From Gammaproteobacteria bacterium (GTDB lineage: Bacteria; Pseudomonadota; Gammaproteobacteria; DSM-16500), in assembly GCA_013286215.1 (NCBI GenBank), contig JABDGC010000005.1, positions 1 through 64,000 of the forward strand: a stretch of DNA of 64,000 nt, given 5' to 3'. How positions within the stretch are numbered: the stretch's first letter is position 1; each line of letters begins with the position of its first letter. The notes below the pieces were generated by a model, which saw only the letters and a list, made by a program, of their open reading frames with translations, was not told where the DNA came from and made no database searches. Positions 28,684 through 37,855 of the stretch are shown piece after piece. The position numbers were made by a program, and so were the translations under genes.

Positions 28684-29698
28684 AACTTTGTTCCCATTCC
28701 CTTAAAACACCGCCCAAGAGCGGCAAGAAATAACCCTCCTGCTTTAAGTCCACGTTTGCCTTGTTATCAAAGTACTGTGCCACATCAATTTTATTCACAA
28801 TGATATTCAAGCGCTGCGACAGCAGGCCATGAAGATCCACCGCGCAAGGTGTTCGCGTCTCCAAAAAAATTCGTGCGGGTTCCGATTGCCGCCACTGACT
28901 TTGGTAATAATCAAAAGACCGTTGAATATCGAGCGCGGCGGCGTTCAGCAAGGCATCCAGGCCTGCGTTACTATCCTGGCTCTCCAGCGCCTTGCGAATC
29001 GCTTTCATATTCAAATCCAGATTGCGGGAAAAATAGAGCTTCTGCCGGTTAGTCACGATCAAAAGGCTTTGCTCCTCCCGCAAAAAGATCAGCGCCGAAC
29101 TTTTTTCATCTTTTTCATAGAGCGCCGTTAAATTGCGAAAGCAAAGTTCTTGGATATCAATGGTGGTCAACCTTAAACCGCTGGCATTAATTTGATCGGC
29201 GATCGGCTTGAGGACGCTGCTGCGGGCCACGACCAGCATGATCGTATTCAACGAGGTCGCCTGCTTGGCCGCGGGCAAGGAAAAATTGTCAATGAGCGCA
29301 TCTTCCAGGGGAAAATGGAGCAGACCCTTTATTTTCCAGCGTATCGCCGACTGAAATTCGCTGGGCGCAACGGGCAAAGCCTCGGTTTGCAGCAGTTGAT
29401 ATTGTTCCGGTCGCAGGATCCAGGAACAACGAACCCCTTTTAAAGCATGCTGGTCGACAAGCTCCGCCAAACGTATTTTGATGTCTTGACCCTGATAGTC
29501 AAGTGCCTGGCTATGAAGCAGCTCGATTTTTTGGTCCGTCTTGCGGACGTGTAGGAAAAAAATCGTTTTCTCATCGAGACTCAGGCAGCAACGGTCCGGG
29601 GAAAAGACGGTGCTTTGGGAAGGCATTAAAGTGAAATACCAATCCTTGAGTTTCCGAGCCACCTCATTTTCAATAAAATGCTTCGCTTGGGTGAGCAC
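28667..29698 (-). CDS. mshI: MSHA biogenesis protein MshI (PilM-like)
   Basis: A 343-residue cytoplasmic protein that matches MshI, a divergent actin-fold PilM relative, with the DEFL-type middle SAIRWKIKGLLHFPLEDALIDNF. It should recruit the PilN-like protein encoded next. The start is GTG with AGGGA about 11 bases before it; an ATG 24 codons in is possible. It is the first gene of the ten-gene minus-strand msh operon, whose promoter should lie in the 248-base divergent region upstream. Confidence 0.85.
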   Translation of the reverse strand: MLTQAKHFIENEVARKLKDWYFTLMPSQSTVFSPDRCCLSLDEKTIFFLHVRKTDQKIELLHSQALDYQGQDIKIRLAELVDQHALKGVRCSWILRPEQYQLLQTEALPVAPSEFQSAIRWKIKGLLHFPLEDALIDNFSLPAAKQATSLNTIMLVVARSSVLKPIADQINASGLRLTTIDIQELCFRNLTALYEKDEKSSALIFLREEQSLLIVTNRQKLYFSRNLDLNMKAIRKALESQDSNAGLDALLNAAALDIQRSFDYYQSQWRQSEPARIFLETRTPCAVDLHGLLSQRLNIIVNKIDVAQYFDNKANVDLKQEGYFLPLLGGVLREWEQSYATGN

Positions 29699-29747
29699 GA
29701 ACTGATTTCCCTATCGTCCATTAATACGCTAAGATCTATCCTGTTAG

Positions 29748-29853
29748 TACATATTCGGTTCATCCTTCCGAATTCATCATAAAGTCCAAGTAATGATGAT
29801 ACTTCATCTTGGATAAAAAAGGGAGACCATATACACTTTGAATAATTCATTAA
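29748..29853. repeat. Repeat end plus a 53-base intergenic block also found at 41.9 kb
   Basis: 29748-29769 matches the terminus of the palindromic repeats (TACATATTCGGTTCATCCTTCC). 29801-29853 (ACTTCATCTTG, an A-run, GGGAGACCATATA, TTTGAA) is about four-fifths identical to 41895-41947, which lies between another divergent gene pair in the same orientation. It could be a decayed repeat copy or a shared control region for the msh operon and the exporter. Confidence 0.5.
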
Positions 29854-29871
29854 GCAGCACGGGGTTGTTTT

Positions 29872-29922
29872 AGTTTCAGCTAAATGTTTTGGTTCTTTTT
29901 AGCAAAACATTTAGCTGAAACT
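29872..29922. promoter_or_regulatory. Perfect 20-base inverted repeat before the exporter gene
   Basis: AGTTTCAGCTAAATGTTTTG (29872-29891) is followed by an 11-base loop and its exact complement (29903-29922). It lies 23 bases before the exporter start and between divergent operons. A stem of 20 perfect pairs without a clean T-run suggests a leader hairpin, operator or recombination relic. Confidence 0.55.
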
Positions 29923-29945
29923 CTATACCAGGATCTAAAAATGAT

Positions 29946-30782
29946 ATGAGCATCCTTGGCTTTTCCGGTCTCTTGCTCCTCCTTTCCTATTTCGCGGGAA
30001 TCCTGGGCGCCATCACCGGTGTGGGCGGCGGCGCCGTTCTCATTCCCGTGCTGGTTCTCCTCTTCCACATCAACATCTACTATGCCATGGGCGCTTCCCT
30101 GATTTCAGTAATTGCCACCTCCTCGGGCACCACCTCGGTTTATCTGCGTCATGGCTTAACCAATCTTCGCATCGGCATGCTCCTCGAAGTAGGCGCCGTC
30201 AGCGGCGCCTTGTTGGGGGCCTTGCTCGTTAAATACATACCTGGCTCAATTATTGCTATTATTTTAGGTTCTGTTTTATTAATATCCGCTTATTTTGTTT
30301 TACAGCGCCATGAGGACGGTGAGACACCGGCTGTATCGCACCCTTGGGCCACAGCGTTGAAGTTAAACGGTGAATTTCCTGTCCCCGGCGGAACCAAGGC
30401 CTACCAGGTGCAACGCGTGCCTCTGGCGCTTTCCCTTATGTCGCTAGCAGGCCTTTTGTCGGGCTTGCTGGGTATCGGCGCCGGTGTATTAAAAGTGCTG
30501 GCGATGGATCAAACCATGCGTCTCCCCTATCGGGTATCAACCACCACCTCAAACTTTATGATTGGGATTACCGCAGCGGCAAGCGTCGGCATTTATTTCG
30601 CCCGCGGTTATATTGATCCCGTCCTGGTTTTCCCCGTGTTACTCGGAGTCTTGCTCGGCTCTTTCACTGGGACCCTGGTGTTGGCTCGTCTCCATGTTCG
30701 GGTTTTGCGCATCATTTTTAGCGTGGTCATTTGCCTCTTGGGCATGGAACTCATTTATAAAGGGCTCACCGGAGGGTTGTAA
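29946..30782 (+). CDS. TSUP-family anion exporter (TauE/SafE)
   Basis: A 278-residue inner-membrane transporter with about eight hydrophobic helices in two repeated halves, each carrying the family motif (GVGGGAVLIPVLVLL near residue 27 and GIGAGVLKVLAMD near 180). The family moves sulfite, sulfoacetate or related sulfur anions. A DUF1634 protein is encoded four bases downstream, a frequent partnership. A 20-base perfect inverted repeat precedes the start. Substrate is not determinable. Confidence 0.88.
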   Translation: MSILGFSGLLLLLSYFAGILGAITGVGGGAVLIPVLVLLFHINIYYAMGASLISVIATSSGTTSVYLRHGLTNLRIGMLLEVGAVSGALLGALLVKYIPGSIIAIILGSVLLISAYFVLQRHEDGETPAVSHPWATALKLNGEFPVPGGTKAYQVQRVPLALSLMSLAGLLSGLLGIGAGVLKVLAMDQTMRLPYRVSTTTSNFMIGITAAASVGIYFARGYIDPVLVFPVLLGVLLGSFTGTLVLARLHVRVLRIIFSVVICLLGMELIYKGLTGGL

Positions 30783-30785
30783 GCG

Positions 30786-31142
30786 ATGCAGAAAAAAATC
30801 AATCTTGGGCTTAGCTGGCTTTTGCTTTTGGGGATTTTTTTAGCGGTTATCCTGGTCTTGAGCGGCGCTATTCTCTATCTACTGCAACACGGGTCAAACC
30901 CTCTTTCCGATCAACATCTTTCCACGGTTTCCCTGACCTACTACACAACCTATAGCCCCATTTTCCAAGGCGCCTTGCATTTCGAACCTTTCGCCTTGAT
31001 TCTTCTGGGCTTTCTCATCCTGGTGTTCTCTCAAATCCTGCGCGTCCTGGTTCTGGGCTGCTATTTTCTGCAAGGCGCCGAATATTGGCTCGCCCTGTCT
31101 AGCTTCTTTATTTTTATCGTCTTGATGTATAGTATGTTTTAA
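30786..31142 (+). CDS. DUF1634 membrane protein, partner of TSUP exporter
   Basis: A 118-residue protein with three hydrophobic helices (about 12-32, 66-88, 96-118). It matches DUF1634, a family of unknown function found beside TauE/SafE exporters. It begins four bases after the exporter stop, so co-transcription is likely. A role as an accessory subunit is inferred from neighbourhood only. Confidence 0.8.
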   Translation: MQKKINLGLSWLLLLGIFLAVILVLSGAILYLLQHGSNPLSDQHLSTVSLTYYTTYSPIFQGALHFEPFALILLGFLILVFSQILRVLVLGCYFLQGAEYWLALSSFFIFIVLMYSMF

Positions 31143-31170
31143 GCTTACCGTTTTTTAAGGAAGATACGTT

Positions 31171-31281
31171 ATGGCTGATCTTTTTTTTATAGGAATAACC
31201 TTCGTTTTTTTCATCCTCTGTTTTGGACTCATCCGTTTTTTTGATTCTCTGTCTGAACCGAATTCAGGGAGCCACTCATGA
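31171..31281 (+). CDS. Small membrane protein preceding kdpF
   Basis: A 36-residue protein: one hydrophobic helix (residues 4-23) then a polar tail ending SGSHS. Such one-helix proteins commonly precede kdpF in gammaproteobacteria and are usually unannotated. AAGGAAG precedes the ATG, and the TGA overlaps the kdpF ATG as ATGA, which supports it as a real gene. A part in Kdp assembly is inference. Confidence 0.65.
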   Translation: MADLFFIGITFVFFILCFGLIRFFDSLSEPNSGSHS

Positions 31282-31364
31282 GCCTCTATCTCATTTGCGG
31301 CGTCATTACCGCAGCCTTGTTTGTGTACTTGCTGGTAGTTTTATTTAAACCGGAACTCTTTTAG
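31278..31364 (+). CDS. kdpF: Potassium-transporting ATPase small subunit KdpF
   Basis: A 28-residue single-helix peptide that stabilises the KdpABC complex. The ending VVLFKPELF is the KdpF signature (LFKPE). It overlaps the preceding small gene by four bases. Unusually, kdpA does not follow: an 813-base gene on the opposite strand lies between, overlapping the kdpF stop, and kdpA starts 877 bases later. Confidence 0.85.
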   Translation: MSLYLICGVITAALFVYLLVVLFKPELF

Positions 31365-32173
31365 AAAAACCAGGCCAGACCGGCGCCGAGGTAATGATTA
31401 AATTGCCCTAATTTTCCACTGATTCTTTGACCGAGCTCCAGATCGGAGGCCAAGGTCGGCGTAAATAAATATTGAATGCCGGCGTCCGCGTTGAACCCGG
31501 CCCCTGCGTTCGGTGAGGTTTTGCTTTGGCCGTAGACTTCCCCATAGGTCTGGAATTTGGCAGTGGCTTGCCAGGTTAGCACTAAATCCGGATTCACACT
31601 GTTATAACGCCCGCCGCCCGCGGAATAAGCTAACGTTTGCGTGCTCACTCCCAGCATAAAACTTAAACTCCAATGATCATTAATCGTGTAATTGACGATG
31701 CCATTGATCGTTCCACCGAGACCGTCACTGCCATAAGCAGAGCCTCCGGAAGCCAGAGTCAACAGTCCCTCCACGGTTGCCAACCATTTCGCGTTATAAC
31801 CTAGCTCATGCTTAAGGCCGACAATCGTTGGCCCCCAGCCGGCATGCGGTATGACCGTTTGCCGCGTAAAATTCGGTGCTGTAATCGATAATTCCGTTTT
31901 TGCCGGCAGCCCCAAACGCAGTTCGACCTGTGGTAAATTGTAGCCGCTCTTGCCGCCTTTTATATTCTGGTATTGCACGCCACCTTCAACCAGGCCTTTT
32001 TCAAAGGGCACCACACAGGCACTATCTGCGACCGTCGGCCGGTTCTCCACATTCAAGAGCGCGCTCGGTCCCGCGCAAGGGTCCGCCACCTCCAGGGCAA
32101 AAGCCGCGCCGGAGGTCCACATGAATAACGGTAATAAGCTACTTCCACGTTTTTTAAGACCCATTCCTTTCAT
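31361..32173 (-). CDS. Outer-membrane beta-barrel protein (phenol-degradation MetA-type family)
   Basis: A 270-residue exported protein. A signal peptide ends near residue 26 (SGAAFA, then LEVADPC). The mature part has alternating beta strands with aromatic girdles and ends in AWFF, a terminal phenylalanine typical of outer-membrane barrels. The sequence fits the transporter-like family first seen in aromatic catabolism operons (Phenol_MetA_deg); actual cargo is unknown. It is transcribed divergently from kdpA and converges on kdpF with a four-base overlap. Confidence 0.72.
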   Translation of the reverse strand: MKGMGLKKRGSSLLPLFMWTSGAAFALEVADPCAGPSALLNVENRPTVADSACVVPFEKGLVEGGVQYQNIKGGKSGYNLPQVELRLGLPAKTELSITAPNFTRQTVIPHAGWGPTIVGLKHELGYNAKWLATVEGLLTLASGGSAYGSDGLGGTINGIVNYTINDHWSLSFMLGVSTQTLAYSAGGGRYNSVNPDLVLTWQATAKFQTYGEVYGQSKTSPNAGAGFNADAGIQYLFTPTLASDLELGQRISGKLGQFNHYLGAGLAWFF

Positions 32174-32206
32174 CCTTTTTAAATGGAAAACCCCAATAAC
32201 ATCCTG

Positions 32207-32215
32207 TAGTATAAT
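32207..32215 (+). promoter_or_regulatory. Probable -10 element for kdpABC
   Basis: TAGTATAAT contains a consensus TATAAT at 32210-32215, 26 bases before the kdpA ATG, in a 68-base AT-rich divergent region. No good -35 box is visible, which suits an activator-dependent promoter such as a KdpE-type one. Confidence 0.4.
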
Positions 32216-32241
32216 TTAAAAATCCATTTGGGAAAGGATTT

Positions 32242-34062
32242 ATGATCACAGGGATCGGTCTCAGTCAAATTGCGCTCTATTTTTTGGTTCTTTTGCTCTG
32301 CGTCAAGCCTCTAGGCTGGTACATGGCCCGCGTCTATGAAGGCAAAGCCTGCGGCCTGGATCGTCTCTGCCATCCTCTGGAAAAATTAATTTATCGCCTT
32401 TGCAATCTGCGCTCGCCGCAGGAAATGAACTGGAAGCAATATTTATCCGCCATGCTGATTTTTAATCTTTTTGGCGTCCTCGCTGTCTACTTGATTCAAA
32501 GACTCCAAATTCACCTTCCCTGGAATCCACAAGCCTTTCCCAACGTCGCGCCTGACCTGGCCTTTAACACCGCCGCCAGCTTTGTCACCAACACCAATTG
32601 GCAGGCTTATGGCGGTGAATCCTCCCTCGGTTATGCGACACAAATGCTGGCCCTCACCGTGCAGAACTTTCTTTCCGCGGCAACGGGACTTGCTTTAGTC
32701 ATCGCCCTGATACGGGGCCTCGTCCAGCATGAAACCAGCCATTTAGGAAATTTTTGGGTGGATACGGTTCGCAGCACCCTCTACATCCTACTACCCTTGT
32801 CACTGGTGTTAGCGCTGATTTTAAGCTCCCAAGGCTTGATCCAGAATTTTAAGCCCTACCCAAAAATAAGTCTGCTCACTCCCCTCCGTTACGTGCAAGC
32901 CAAGACCGATGCCGCGGGACAGACCCTTCAAGACGCCAAGGGAAACCCGCTCATGGAAACCATCCAAAGCGGCACGCAGGAGCTTCCCATGGGACCGGTG
33001 GCCTCCCAAATCGCCATCAAACAATTGGGCACCAACGGCGGCGGTTTTTTCAACACCAACTCCGCTTATCCCTATGAAAATCCAACGCCGCTGTCTAATT
33101 TTCTGGAAATGCTGGCGATCCTGCTCCTACCCGCCGCGCTCTGTTATACCTTTGGCATGATGGCCAACGATAAACGACAGGGTTGGGCGCTCTTGCTGAC
33201 CATGTTTCTGCTCTTCCTTCCTTTTATGAGCGTCGCGCTGGTCCTGGAACAAAAAGGAAATCCGGCGCTCGCCGCGATGGGCATTGATTCCGTGGCAGAA
33301 GCCGCGACTTATCCCGGCGGAAATATGGAAGGCAAAGAAACGCGCTTTGGCATCATTAACTCCGCTTTGTGGGCCGCGGCCACCACGGCGACCTCGAATG
33401 GCTCGGTAAACGCCATGCATGACTCTTTCACGCCCCTGGCGGGACTGGTCCCGCTTTGGCTCATGCACCTTGGTGAAGTCGTGTTTGGCGGCATCGGTTC
33501 GGGTTTGTATGGCATGCTGATGCTGGTCATTCTCACCGTCTTCGTAGCCGGGCTCATGGTAGGCCGAACGCCCGAATACCTTGGAAAAAAGATTGAACCC
33601 TATGAAATGAAGATGGCCGCCGTGGCGGTTTTGCTCATGCCCATGATCGTCCTACTCCTCACCGGCTTGGCTTCCGTCTCGCCCCTGGGAACCCATTCCA
33701 TCGCCAATCCCGGGACACATGGATTTTCAGAGATTCTCTATGCTTTCACTTCCATGGGAAATAACAACGGCTCGGCCTTCGCAGGACTCAATGCTAACAC
33801 GCCTTTTTATAATCTTGTCGGCGGTCTTGAAATGCTGCTCTTGCGCTTCTGGATCGCGATCGCCACGCTCGCCCTCGCCGGCTCGCTGGTGCGTAAAAAA
33901 AGGATTCCCAGCAGTTCCGGAACCCTGACAACACATACGCCGCTTTTCATTATCCTGCTGCTATCCGTGACCTTGATCATCGGCGCCTTGACCTTCTTTC
34001 CGGTCCTCGCGCTCGGGCCGATCGTTGAACAACTTATGCTGTGGGGGCACTATGGCTACTAA
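32242..34062 (+). CDS. kdpA: Potassium-transporting ATPase subunit KdpA
   Basis: A 606-residue inner-membrane potassium channel-like subunit of the high-affinity Kdp pump, with ten or more helices. Selectivity-filter regions are visible: [35 protein letters not shown], and [14 protein letters not shown]. It is longer than the E. coli protein (about 557), mainly in loops. It overlaps kdpB by 11 bases. Confidence 0.95.
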   Translation: MITGIGLSQIALYFLVLLLCVKPLGWYMARVYEGKACGLDRLCHPLEKLIYRLCNLRSPQEMNWKQYLSAMLIFNLFGVLAVYLIQRLQIHLPWNPQAFPNVAPDLAFNTAASFVTNTNWQAYGGESSLGYATQMLALTVQNFLSAATGLALVIALIRGLVQHETSHLGNFWVDTVRSTLYILLPLSLVLALILSSQGLIQNFKPYPKISLLTPLRYVQAKTDAAGQTLQDAKGNPLMETIQSGTQELPMGPVASQIAIKQLGTNGGGFFNTNSAYPYENPTPLSNFLEMLAILLLPAALCYTFGMMANDKRQGWALLLTMFLLFLPFMSVALVLEQKGNPALAAMGIDSVAEAATYPGGNMEGKETRFGIINSALWAAATTATSNGSVNAMHDSFTPLAGLVPLWLMHLGEVVFGGIGSGLYGMLMLVILTVFVAGLMVGRTPEYLGKKIEPYEMKMAAVAVLLMPMIVLLLTGLASVSPLGTHSIANPGTHGFSEILYAFTSMGNNNGSAFAGLNANTPFYNLVGGLEMLLLRFWIAIATLALAGSLVRKKRIPSSSGTLTTHTPLFIILLLSVTLIIGALTFFPVLALGPIVEQLMLWGHYGY

Positions 34063-36115
34063 AATTTCAATCTGGGATCTGGGCATCATCAAAACAGCGA
34101 TCCGAGATTCTTTTTTAAAATTGAATCCGCGGCACCAAATACGCAATCCCGTCATGTTCACGGTCTATATTGGCTCACTGCTCACTTCGGGACTTTTCAT
34201 CCAGGCTTGCTTGGGCACGGGTGAAGCACCGGCCTCCTTTATTTTCGCGATCACCCTCTGGCTCTGGTTTACCCTGCTATTCGCTAACTTCGCCGAGGCA
34301 ATGGCCGAAGGCCGCGGCAAGGCGCAAGCACAGGCCTTACGCAAAGCGCGGCGGGAGATTCAAGCGAAAAAGCTGGCAAAAGCGGACAAAAACGCCAAGA
34401 CTATTCTCGTCCCCTCCGCCAGCTTGCGCGCCGGCGACCTGGTCTTGGTCGAGACCGGTGATTTTATCCCGAGCGACGGCGAAATCATTGAAGGCATTGC
34501 TTCCGTCAACGAAAGCGCCATCACCGGCGAAAGTGCGCCTGTCATTCGTGAAAGCGGCAGCGACCGCAATGCCGTGACCGGCGGCACACAGGTCATTTCC
34601 GATTGGATCATCGTGCGCATCACCACCAATCCCGGAGAAACGTTTATCGACCGCATGATCGCACTGGTCGAGGGGGCCAAACGGCAGAAAACACCGAACG
34701 AAATCGCACTCACAATTTTATTGGCAGCCCTCACACTGGTCTTCCTGCTGGTCTGCGCCACCTTGTTGCCTTTTTCCTTTTACAGCGTCGGCGCCATGAA
34801 AGCCGGTAAGGTCATCAGCATCACGGTTCTAGTCGCCTTGTTTGTCTGTCTGGCGCCGACCACCATCGGCGGACTACTTTCAGCCATTGGCATCGCCGGC
34901 ATGGACCGCATGATTCAAGCCAATGTCATTGCGCTCTCCGGACGCGCCGTAGAAGCCGCGGGCGATATCGACACCTTGATCCTCGATAAAACTGGCACCA
35001 TCACCTTAGGCAATCGACAAGCCACCGCCTTTATTCCAGCGGAAGGCGTCAACGTCGAAACCCTGGCCAACGCAGCGCAACTGGCCTCGCTCGCGGATGA
35101 AACGCCGGAAGGACGCAGCATCGTTGTTCTCGCCAAGGAAAAATATGGTCTGCGCGGTCGGGATCTTGTCGAACTGGGCGCCACCTTTATTCCTTTCACC
35201 GCACAAACGCGCATGAGCGGCGCCAATCTGCCTGGCCGGCAAATTCGCAAAGGCGCCGCGGAAGCCATCGAGAGCTACGTGAAGGATTTGGGCAGCAGCG
35301 TTCCCTTCTCGGTGCAGAAAAGCGTGGACGCGATTGCTCGGCAAGGTGGTACTCCGCTGGTGGTGGCCGAAGGTAAAAATGTCCTCGGCGTGATTCACCT
35401 CAAGGATATCGTCAAGGGCGGCATACGCGAACGTTTTGCGCAATTGCGCCAAATGGGTATCCGCACCATTATGGTCACGGGCGACAACCCGCTGACCGCC
35501 GCGGCCATCGCCGCAGAAGCCGGCGTCGACGATTTTCTAGCCAACTCCAAGCCCGAAGACAAGCTTAAATTAATTCGCCGCTTGCAAGCCGAAGGTCATT
35601 TAGTCGCCATGACCGGTGACGGGACGAATGACGCGCCAGCCCTGGCGCAAGCTGACGTCGCGGTTGCTATGAACACGGGAACACAGGCGGCGAAAGAAGC
35701 CGGCAATTTAGTCGACTTGGATTCCAACCCCACCAAGCTCTTGGAAGTTGTGGAAATTGGCAAACAGCTGCTCATGACCCGCGGCTCGCTCACCACCTTT
35801 AGCATTGCCAACGACGTCGCGAAGTATTTTGCTATTTTACCAGCCGCCTTTGCCGGCACCTATCCCGCGTTGAATGCGTTAAACATTATGCGTCTCTCCT
35901 CATCGAACAGCGCCATTCTATCCGCCGTCATTTTTAATGCGCTCATTATCGTCTTTCTCATCCCACTCGCCTTGCGCGGCGTTGCCTACCACCGCATGTC
36001 GGCCACACGTCTGCTACGCAGCAACGTGCTGGTTTACGGCTTGGGCGGACTGCTGGTGCCCTTTATTGGAATCAAAATCGTCGACCTGCTGTTGGCATTT
36101 TTCGGGTTAACCTAA
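34052..36115 (+). CDS. kdpB: Potassium-transporting ATPase ATP-binding subunit KdpB
   Basis: A 687-residue P-type ATPase. The phosphorylation site is [24 protein letters not shown], the KGAAEAI nucleotide-binding motif, [14 protein letters not shown] and [17 protein letters not shown] are all present. The start at 34052 (MATKISIW) is chosen over one nine codons upstream because it follows GGGGG at normal spacing and fits the family. It drives potassium uptake through KdpA. Confidence 0.96.
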   Translation: MATKISIWDLGIIKTAIRDSFLKLNPRHQIRNPVMFTVYIGSLLTSGLFIQACLGTGEAPASFIFAITLWLWFTLLFANFAEAMAEGRGKAQAQALRKARREIQAKKLAKADKNAKTILVPSASLRAGDLVLVETGDFIPSDGEIIEGIASVNESAITGESAPVIRESGSDRNAVTGGTQVISDWIIVRITTNPGETFIDRMIALVEGAKRQKTPNEIALTILLAALTLVFLLVCATLLPFSFYSVGAMKAGKVISITVLVALFVCLAPTTIGGLLSAIGIAGMDRMIQANVIALSGRAVEAAGDIDTLILDKTGTITLGNRQATAFIPAEGVNVETLANAAQLASLADETPEGRSIVVLAKEKYGLRGRDLVELGATFIPFTAQTRMSGANLPGRQIRKGAAEAIESYVKDLGSSVPFSVQKSVDAIARQGGTPLVVAEGKNVLGVIHLKDIVKGGIRERFAQLRQMGIRTIMVTGDNPLTAAAIAAEAGVDDFLANSKPEDKLKLIRRLQAEGHLVAMTGDGTNDAPALAQADVAVAMNTGTQAAKEAGNLVDLDSNPTKLLEVVEIGKQLLMTRGSLTTFSIANDVAKYFAILPAAFAGTYPALNALNIMRLSSSNSAILSAVIFNALIIVFLIPLALRGVAYHRMSATRLLRSNVLVYGLGGLLVPFIGIKIVDLLLAFFGLT

Positions 36116-36128
36116 AAGGATAAATGAC

Positions 36129-36728
36129 ATGATTGCTGAAACGCGCAAACAAATAAAAATCGCCTTGAAGCTGCTGGTGGTCTTTACCTTTTTAACCGGC
36201 TTCGTCTACCCGCTCGTAGTCACGGGCCTCGCTCAACTGCTCTTTCCTTGGCAAGCAAACGGCAGCATCCTCAAAGTAAACGACAAGGCCATCGGTTCCC
36301 GCTTCATCGGCCAGGCCTTTACCGATCCCAAATATTTCTGGGGCCGCCCGTCAGCAACAACGCCCTTTCCCTATAACGCTGCCTCCTCGTCAGGCTCGAA
36401 TTTAGGACCGTCCAATCCAGACTTTCTATCCGCCGTTCAAGGACGCGTCAAGGATCTGCAAAATGCAAACCCGCAAGCACCGGACGCAAAACGCATTCCC
36501 GTCGATTTAGTCACCGCTTCCGGCAGTGGTCTGGATCCGGAAATCAGTCCCCGGGCGGCTTATTATCAAGTGCCACGCGTAGCGAAAGCACGTGCACAAA
36601 GTGAAGAACAAATTCGCGCTTTGGTGGCAAGCTTCATCCAAGCGAGAACCTTTGGCATTCTTGGAGAACCGCGCGTCAATATTTTAGAGTTAAATTTAGC
36701 CCTGGATCATTTGCCCGTGCATCACTAA
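36129..36728 (+). CDS. kdpC: Potassium-transporting ATPase subunit KdpC
   Basis: A 199-residue single-pass protein, helix at about 12-34, then a periplasmic domain. Family signatures are GSRFIGQAFTDPKYFWGRPSAT, ASSSGSNLGPSNPDF, and DLVTASGSGLDPEISPRAA. It is a chaperone-like subunit that raises KdpB affinity for ATP. It begins 13 bases after kdpB and ends nine bases before the porin gene. Confidence 0.95.
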   Translation: MIAETRKQIKIALKLLVVFTFLTGFVYPLVVTGLAQLLFPWQANGSILKVNDKAIGSRFIGQAFTDPKYFWGRPSATTPFPYNAASSSGSNLGPSNPDFLSAVQGRVKDLQNANPQAPDAKRIPVDLVTASGSGLDPEISPRAAYYQVPRVAKARAQSEEQIRALVASFIQARTFGILGEPRVNILELNLALDHLPVHH

Positions 36729-36737
36729 GAGATAAGC

Positions 36738-37847
36738 ATGCATTCCCTGAGGATTTTATTGATCAGTATCTTGTTATCTTACTCCAGCCTGGGTTGGGCT
36801 GCCTCTTCCGACAACGGCTTTTCTTTCAGCGGCTATATCGAGCCTTCCTATAATTATTTAACCCGAAGCAATCATTTCACCAGCGGGATTCATGACCGCG
36901 TTTTCGACCTCGAAACCAAGGGCTTCACCCTTCAGCAAGCCGCCATCACGCTTGCCAAGCAACCCACGCAAGGGTTTGGCGCCTTGCTGAATTTAATTTT
37001 AGGCCGCGACGCCAACACACTGTCTCCGGCCGGCATCAATCCCGATTATTTTGGGTTACAAAATGTGGGATTGACCGCGACACAAGCCTATCTTCAATAT
37101 GCCGTTGGCGCCTTTAAAATTCTGGGCGGCAAATATAATTGCTCCATGGGCGAGGAAAACTACAACCCCACCACAGACAGCAACTTCTCTCGCTCCATCC
37201 TGGACGGCTATGCCGAACCCAGCACCTTTATTGGCATTGAGGGAAAATACACGGTCAACGACAAGTTGAGCCTAAGCGCGGACGTCAATAATGGCTGGGA
37301 CACCATCCAATACACTGGACGGCAGAAAACCGTTGAAGTCAGCGCGGCCTACACCCCAAATTCAAAGGCTTCCTTGTCAATCACCGGCATTACCGGCGTA
37401 CAGCCGATCACCGATGGCGCGAGCTCGGGCCCGACCGGCAGGCGCAACGCCCTCGATCTAATCGGCGCTGTGAACGCCACCGACAAACTGAGCTTAAGCG
37501 TCAACTATGACTATGGCATGCAGAGCAAGGCCGCGCTGCCGACGGGGCAAGCGGGCAAAGCTTTTTGGCAGGGGCTCGCAGGCTATGTGAACTATCAGTG
37601 GACTGACAAATGGCAAAGCTCGCTGCGGGGCGAAGTTTTTTCCGACCGCAAGGGTTATCGAACTGGCGTGCAACAAACCTGGAAGGAAGTAACCTTCACC
37701 CTCGCCTATTCACTCCTAAAAAAACTGCAATTGCGCGCAGAAACGCGGCACGATTTCTCGAATGTGAAAGCGTTCGTGACGCTCAACGGCGTCTCCGCCA
37801 ATACAAACCAACAATCCTTCGCCCTTGAAGGCTTATATCAATTCTAA
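36738..37847 (+). CDS. Porin-like outer-membrane protein in the kdp operon
   Basis: A 369-residue exported protein: signal peptide ending at about residue 22 (LGWAA), then a beta-barrel sequence of amphipathic strands ending LEGLYQF with a C-terminal phenylalanine. The layout (FSFSGYIEPSYNY at the start) fits the BBP2-type porins. It sits nine bases after kdpC and eight before kdpD, so it is part of the operon; a job in letting potassium across the outer membrane is a reasonable inference from the place alone. Confidence 0.75.
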   Translation: MHSLRILLISILLSYSSLGWAASSDNGFSFSGYIEPSYNYLTRSNHFTSGIHDRVFDLETKGFTLQQAAITLAKQPTQGFGALLNLILGRDANTLSPAGINPDYFGLQNVGLTATQAYLQYAVGAFKILGGKYNCSMGEENYNPTTDSNFSRSILDGYAEPSTFIGIEGKYTVNDKLSLSADVNNGWDTIQYTGRQKTVEVSAAYTPNSKASLSITGITGVQPITDGASSGPTGRRNALDLIGAVNATDKLSLSVNYDYGMQSKAALPTGQAGKAFWQGLAGYVNYQWTDKWQSSLRGEVFSDRKGYRTGVQQTWKEVTFTLAYSLLKKLQLRAETRHDFSNVKAFVTLNGVSANTNQQSFALEGLYQF

Positions 37848-37855
37848 GGAGCGTC

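Noticed and set aside
34025..34051. Upstream start for kdpB
   Set aside because: Non-ATG start inside kdpA and no ribosome site; the ATG at 34052 matches known KdpB.
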